This document shows, piece by piece, positions 61,240 to 64,000 of a DNA stretch of 64,000 bases; within the stretch, counting starts at the first letter, position 1, and each line of letters opens with the position of its first letter. This DNA comes from Bacillus sp. V2I10 (GTDB lineage Bacteria; Bacillota; Bacilli; Bacillales; Bacillaceae). The position numbers were made by a program, and so were the translations under genes. The stretch spans positions 4,302,001-4,366,000 of the forward strand of contig NZ_JAUSYV010000001.1 of NCBI RefSeq assembly GCF_030817055.1. Reading direction: 5' to 3'. The notes under the pieces were generated by a model that was given only the letters and a program-made list of their open reading frames with translations, did no database searches and was not told the DNA's origin.

Positions 61240-62439
61240 TTAGATAATACGTGCTGTGACAATGCCTGCAATCTTGTAGATTTTTTCCTCCAAACGGGGA
61301 ATGATATCGCTCGTTACATTATTATCAATGTCAATCATTGTATAGGCATATTCCCCACGACTTCTGTTCACCATATCTGCGATGTTTAAATCATAGCTTG
61401 AGATGGCTGAGGTAATCTTTCCAACCATGCCAGGAACATTTTGATGGAAAGCTGCTACACGTTGCTTACCTGTATATGGAAGGCAAGCGTTTGGAAAATT
61501 CACAGAGTTTTTAATGTTTCCTGTCTGCAGGAAATCCCTTATCTGGCGACCCGCCATAATCGCACAATTTTCCTCAGATTCTTTTGTTGAGGCACCAAGA
61601 TGTGGTATAGACACAGTATTTTTCATTTTCAATACATTTTCATTTGGAAAGTCTGTAATATATTTACCCACTATCCCGCATTCAAGTGCAGCCTCCATAT
61701 CCGTTTCATTCACAAGCTCTCCCCGCGAGAAATTCAAAATATGAACACCTGGTTTCATAATGCTAAATGTTGCTTGGTTAAACATTCTTCTTGTATCCTC
61801 AGTTAATGGCGTGTGTACTGTAATATAATCAGCGCTTGCAAACAACTCCTCAATGGTTAAAGCACGTTTAACATTACGCGATAAATTCCATGCTGTATCA
61901 ACAGAGATAAACGGGTCAAATCCAATCACATCCATGTCTAAAGCAATCGCATCGTTCGCAACAAATGCACCAATTGCACCTAATCCAATTACACCTAGAG
62001 TCTTACCCTTAATTTCTTTTCCTGCAAATTGTTTTTTTCCTGCTTCCACAAGCTTTGGAACTTGTTCCCCTTTACCTTCTAAGGTCTTTGTCCATGAAAC
62101 ACCGGCAAAAAGGTTTCGTGATGAAGCCATTAATGAGGTTAAAACCATCTCTTTTACAGCATTAGCATTTGCACCAGGGGTATTAAAAACCACTATTCCT
62201 TGCTCTGTACATTTGTCGACAGGAATATTATTGACACCTGCCCCGGCCCGTGCGATTGCTTTTAAATTATTACCGAATTCCATTGAATGCATATTGAAGC
62301 TGCGAACAATAATCGCATCAGGATTTTCACAGTCATTATCGACCGTAAAGGTATCCTTATGAAATACATTTAAACCTCCTTCTGCAATATTATTTAATGT
62401 TTTAATTTTTTTCACTTTGTCTAATGTTATTAGGCTCAT
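61240..62439 (-). CDS. serA: D-3-phosphoglycerate dehydrogenase
   Basis: 399 residues. NAD site LGVIGLGAIGAFVANDA, catalytic Arg in FSRGELVNE, Glu and His in HLGAST, then a C-terminal ACT domain (VPGMVGKITSAISSYDLNIADM) that may bind serine. It makes 3-phosphohydroxypyruvate, the first step of serine synthesis. This short ACT form is common in Firmicutes. The upstream ZTP riboswitch links expression to folate-dependent one-carbon status. Confidence 0.93.
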   Translation of the reverse strand: MSLITLDKVKKIKTLNNIAEGGLNVFHKDTFTVDNDCENPDAIIVRSFNMHSMEFGNNLKAIARAGAGVNNIPVDKCTEQGIVVFNTPGANANAVKEMVLTSLMASSRNLFAGVSWTKTLEGKGEQVPKLVEAGKKQFAGKEIKGKTLGVIGLGAIGAFVANDAIALDMDVIGFDPFISVDTAWNLSRNVKRALTIEELFASADYITVHTPLTEDTRRMFNQATFSIMKPGVHILNFSRGELVNETDMEAALECGIVGKYITDFPNENVLKMKNTVSIPHLGASTKESEENCAIMAGRQIRDFLQTGNIKNSVNFPNACLPYTGKQRVAAFHQNVPGMVGKITSAISSYDLNIADMVNRSRGEYAYTMIDIDNNVTSDIIPRLEEKIYKIAGIVTARII

Positions 62440-62478
62440 TTTTTTTCTCCTTTTTTTATTATAATTTTTCTAATAAAC

Positions 62479-62511
62479 AAAAAGAGGTAAGGGATACATC
62501 CCTTACCTCTG
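62479..62511 (-). terminator. ZTP-riboswitch terminator
   Basis: AGAGGTAAGGGAT pairs with ATCCCTTACCTCT, then TTTTTGTTT on the minus strand. It starts right after the aptamer's GCCTGGGC. Confidence 0.88.
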
Positions 62512-62582
62512 CCCAGGCGAACGGCTACGACACTATGTGCTCCCTCGCGGTTATCCGCGTTTCGCCAGTTACACATAGTCTT
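62508..62582 (-). ncRNA. ZTP (pfl) riboswitch upstream of serA
   Basis: The minus strand shows ACTGGCG, a CGCGG/CCGCG hairpin, GGGAGC, closing arms ACTATGTG/CACATAGT and the conserved 3' element GCCGTTCGCCTGGGCA. These are the core features of the ZTP aptamer, which senses the folate-stress signal ZTP/ZMP and usually turns on one-carbon and purine genes. SerA feeds serine into that pathway. Confidence 0.8.
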
Positions 62583-62608
62583 TTCATTTCTTCCATTCTA
62601 TCAATTTC

Positions 62609-62637
62609 TTTACCAGCCTTCAACAAAAAAATGTTCT
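62609..62637 (-). promoter_or_regulatory. Candidate sigma-A promoter of serA leader
   Basis: On the minus strand TTGAAG and TAGAAT are spaced 17 bp, about 25 bp upstream of the ZTP aptamer. Coordinates are approximate by a few bases. Confidence 0.5.
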
Positions 62638-62860
62638 TATTTAGATTTTCTTACTAATAGAAACCTCATTTACTTATGATACGGTTCACCGTGATGTGTC
62701 TAAATGAGTTTTTTCAATCTTCCTTCGAGAATTTTTATGCGGTAGGTGTAGAAGGCTTATTGTCCTTCCTTACATCGATTAAGATCATATTGTCTTTCTC
62801 CCCCTCATGTTAAGCATTCGTTAAACCTGAAAAAAATAATCGTTTGTGCCCTTGCATTTA

Positions 62861-62876
62861 TTACGACATCGTAGTA
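62861..62876. promoter_or_regulatory. MarR operator 1
   Basis: TTACGACATCGTAGTA is a near-palindrome that matches the perfect palindrome at 63484. It lies about 40 bp upstream of the marR start and overlaps its expected promoter. Confidence 0.65.
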
Positions 62877-62913
62877 TTTTATGAATAGAAATCTAAATCT
62901 AAAGGTGTGGGAC

Positions 62914-63396
62914 ATGGAACAATTGCTCGATCTTTTACTTAAAAACGGAATTAAACCCTTGAGCTACTTACCTAAAGCAGCTGAATTAGAAAAAAAAATT
63001 CCCCGCACAGATTTATCAGCCTTAGTCCTTTTACTACTGAGGGAACAGCTTACAATGTCAGAATTAGCTTCTGACTTAGGTGCACCGCTGAGTACAATAA
63101 CAAGTATGGCCAAACGCCTAGAAAAAAAGGGCTGGATTGAGAGAAAGAGCTCTCCCAATGATCAACGGGTTATTTTTGTGAGCTTAACTAAAGAAGGAAA
63201 AGAACTGGCTAAGCAGGCTAACGAGCTGATAGAGGAAGTGTTGAGACGAATCCAAGCTACTCTGACAGAGCAAGAATTAGAGCAATTTTTGTACCTTGTT
63301 ATTAAGGTAGTTAAATCTTTGCAATCATCTGAAGAGGGAACAAGTTCAGCAAAAGAAAAGAAGCCTCTTATTCGAAAAATCTCCATTGACGAGTAA
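62914..63396 (+). CDS. MarR-family transcriptional regulator
   Basis: About 160 residues with a winged helix: TMSELASDLGAPLSTITSMAKRLEKKGWIERKSSPNDQR followed by VSLTKEGKELAKQA. The ATG at 62914 has AAAGGTG; the ATG at 62881 lacks a site and abuts the operator. Identical-type palindromes precede this gene and the ArsA-type gene, so it probably represses both. Confidence 0.9.
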   Translation: MEQLLDLLLKNGIKPLSYLPKAAELEKKIPRTDLSALVLLLLREQLTMSELASDLGAPLSTITSMAKRLEKKGWIERKSSPNDQRVIFVSLTKEGKELAKQANELIEEVLRRIQATLTEQELEQFLYLVIKVVKSLQSSEEGTSSAKEKKPLIRKISIDE

Positions 63397-63430
63397 TACT
63401 AAATATCAAAGAGAAGTAAGATGAATAAAT

Positions 63431-63476
63431 ATAATAAAGATGAACATGTTATATGCACTTTGTTCATCTTTATTAT
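63431..63476. terminator. Terminator of marR
   Basis: ATAATAAAGATGAACA pairs perfectly with TGTTCATCTTTATTAT. Confidence 0.85.
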
Positions 63477-63483
63477 AACCAAA

Positions 63484-63501
63484 TACTACGATATCGTAGT
63501 A
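63484..63501. promoter_or_regulatory. MarR operator 2
   Basis: TACTACGATATCGTAGTA is a perfect 18-bp palindrome 39 bp upstream of the ArsA-type start. It shares ACGAYATCGTAGTA with operator 1. Confidence 0.75.
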
Positions 63502-63540
63502 AATATCAATGATAAATTAGAAAAATTTGAGGTGAAGAAC

Positions 63541-64000
63541 ATGAGAATTATAGTGTATACGGGAAAAGGTGGAGTAGGAAAAACAAGTATTGCCGCCGCA
63601 ACAGCTGTTCAATTGGCAAAGCAAGGACTACGGACGCTTGTCATGAGTACAGATGCAGCCCATAGCTTATCTGATTCCTTTGACCAGCCCTTAAGTGATC
63701 AACCTCTTCAACTTCATGAACGTTTATGGGGAGTCGAAGTAAATAGTTTACGAGAAACAGAACGTAACTGGGGAGCTGTCCAGCAATGGTTGGGTGGAAT
63801 AATGAAATGGGCTCAGCTAGAGGACATCGGTTCAGAGGAGATAATGATTTTTCCAGGCATGGAGGAACTATTTAGCCTGATGCAAATAAAAACTCATGCT
63901 CATAGCGGAGAATATGATGTCATCATTGTAGATTGTGCTCCTACAGGAGAAACTCTAAGGCTCTTAAGCTATCCCAATCTACTAAAGTGGTGGCTAGAAA
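63541..64000 (+). CDS. ArsA/GET3-family ATPase (partial, runs off window)
   Basis: The visible 153 residues start MRIIVYTGKGGVGKTSIAAA, with the deviant Walker A GKGGVGKT, then VMSTDAAHSLSDSFDQ (switch I) and IIVDCAPTGETLRLLSYP (switch II). These define the ArsA/GET3 group of anion-pump or tail-anchor ATPases. GAGGTG precedes the ATG. The metal-site cysteines and C-terminus lie outside the window. The gene is separated from marR by a terminator and preceded by its operator. Confidence 0.9.
   Translation, partial: MRIIVYTGKGGVGKTSIAAATAVQLAKQGLRTLVMSTDAAHSLSDSFDQPLSDQPLQLHERLWGVEVNSLRETERNWGAVQQWLGGIMKWAQLEDIGSEEIMIFPGMEELFSLMQIKTHAHSGEYDVIIVDCAPTGETLRLLSYPNLLKWWLE

Overview
The window comes from a low-GC, endospore-forming Bacillaceae (Bacillus in the broad sense). 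Supporting signs are strong GGAGG-type ribosome binding sites, spore germination receptor genes, a CotF-like spore coat protein, a DUF3231 protein, a manganese catalase, a Spo0M-like protein, and yybP-ykoY and ZTP riboswitches. The species cannot be named from sequence alone.

Positions 700-27119 look like an integrated genomic island of about 26.4 kb. It is flanked by a 47-bp direct repeat that is the 3' part of a tRNA-Val(GAC) gene. The intact tRNA lies at the right end, next to a tyrosine integrase that reads toward it, and GTCAGT repeats sit just inside both ends. The left chromosomal flank holds an N-terminal scrap of another integrase, so the tRNA appears to have been targeted more than once. 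From left to right the island carries: small membrane and lipoprotein genes with dispersed repeats; a frameshifted secreted HNH nuclease with a SUKH-type immunity gene; micro-operons of very small genes (XRE, membrane peptide, coiled coil; YolD-like, hypothetical, 30-aa KDPG-repeat peptide); a CBO0543-type membrane pair; a complete four-gene spore germinant receptor operon (A, C, B and a small D subunit); an AraC regulator divergent from a quinone-reductase/SDR pair; an EamA exporter; a GC-rich GlcG-like/SDR cassette; an aroA fragment fused to a pilin-like fragment; and a prophage lysis remnant (XhlA, holin, endolysin) with a broken immA.

From 27.1 kb on, the sequence looks like chromosome. 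A TAXI-type TRAP transporter operon (27676-31194) is followed by a decayed aminoglycoside nucleotidyltransferase and an SRPBCC-ArsR operon with paired operators. Next come a zinc alcohol dehydrogenase, spore-associated genes, an ABC-permease/GerC chimeric pseudogene, and a YdcF pseudogene. A manganese-riboswitch operon (FbpB-like, Spo0M-like, TerC) follows, and then several small genes.

The block 42292-57089 is the most coherent metabolic system. A sensor kinase with an extracytoplasmic SBP_bac_3 domain and an NtrC-type activator (GAFTGA motif) sit upstream of a well-formed -24/-12 promoter. That promoter leads into an apparent ten-gene operon: an orphan TAXI binding protein, a PotABCD-type ABC importer, an L-2-hydroxyglutarate oxidase-like enzyme, a GlcD/GlcF pair and an SDR. 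A CaiB/BaiF CoA-transferase lies upstream of the kinase. I infer a sensing, import and oxidation pathway for a 2-hydroxy acid, possibly 2-hydroxyglutarate or a relative.

The right end holds an SDR-like protein, a phospholipase D family protein, a collapsed secreted-protein gene, an orphan OmpR-type regulator, serA under a ZTP riboswitch, and a MarR gene that shares a palindromic operator with an ArsA-type ATPase running off the window. Several genes have single frameshifts, some in homopolymers, so read-level checking is needed before calling all of them pseudogenes.
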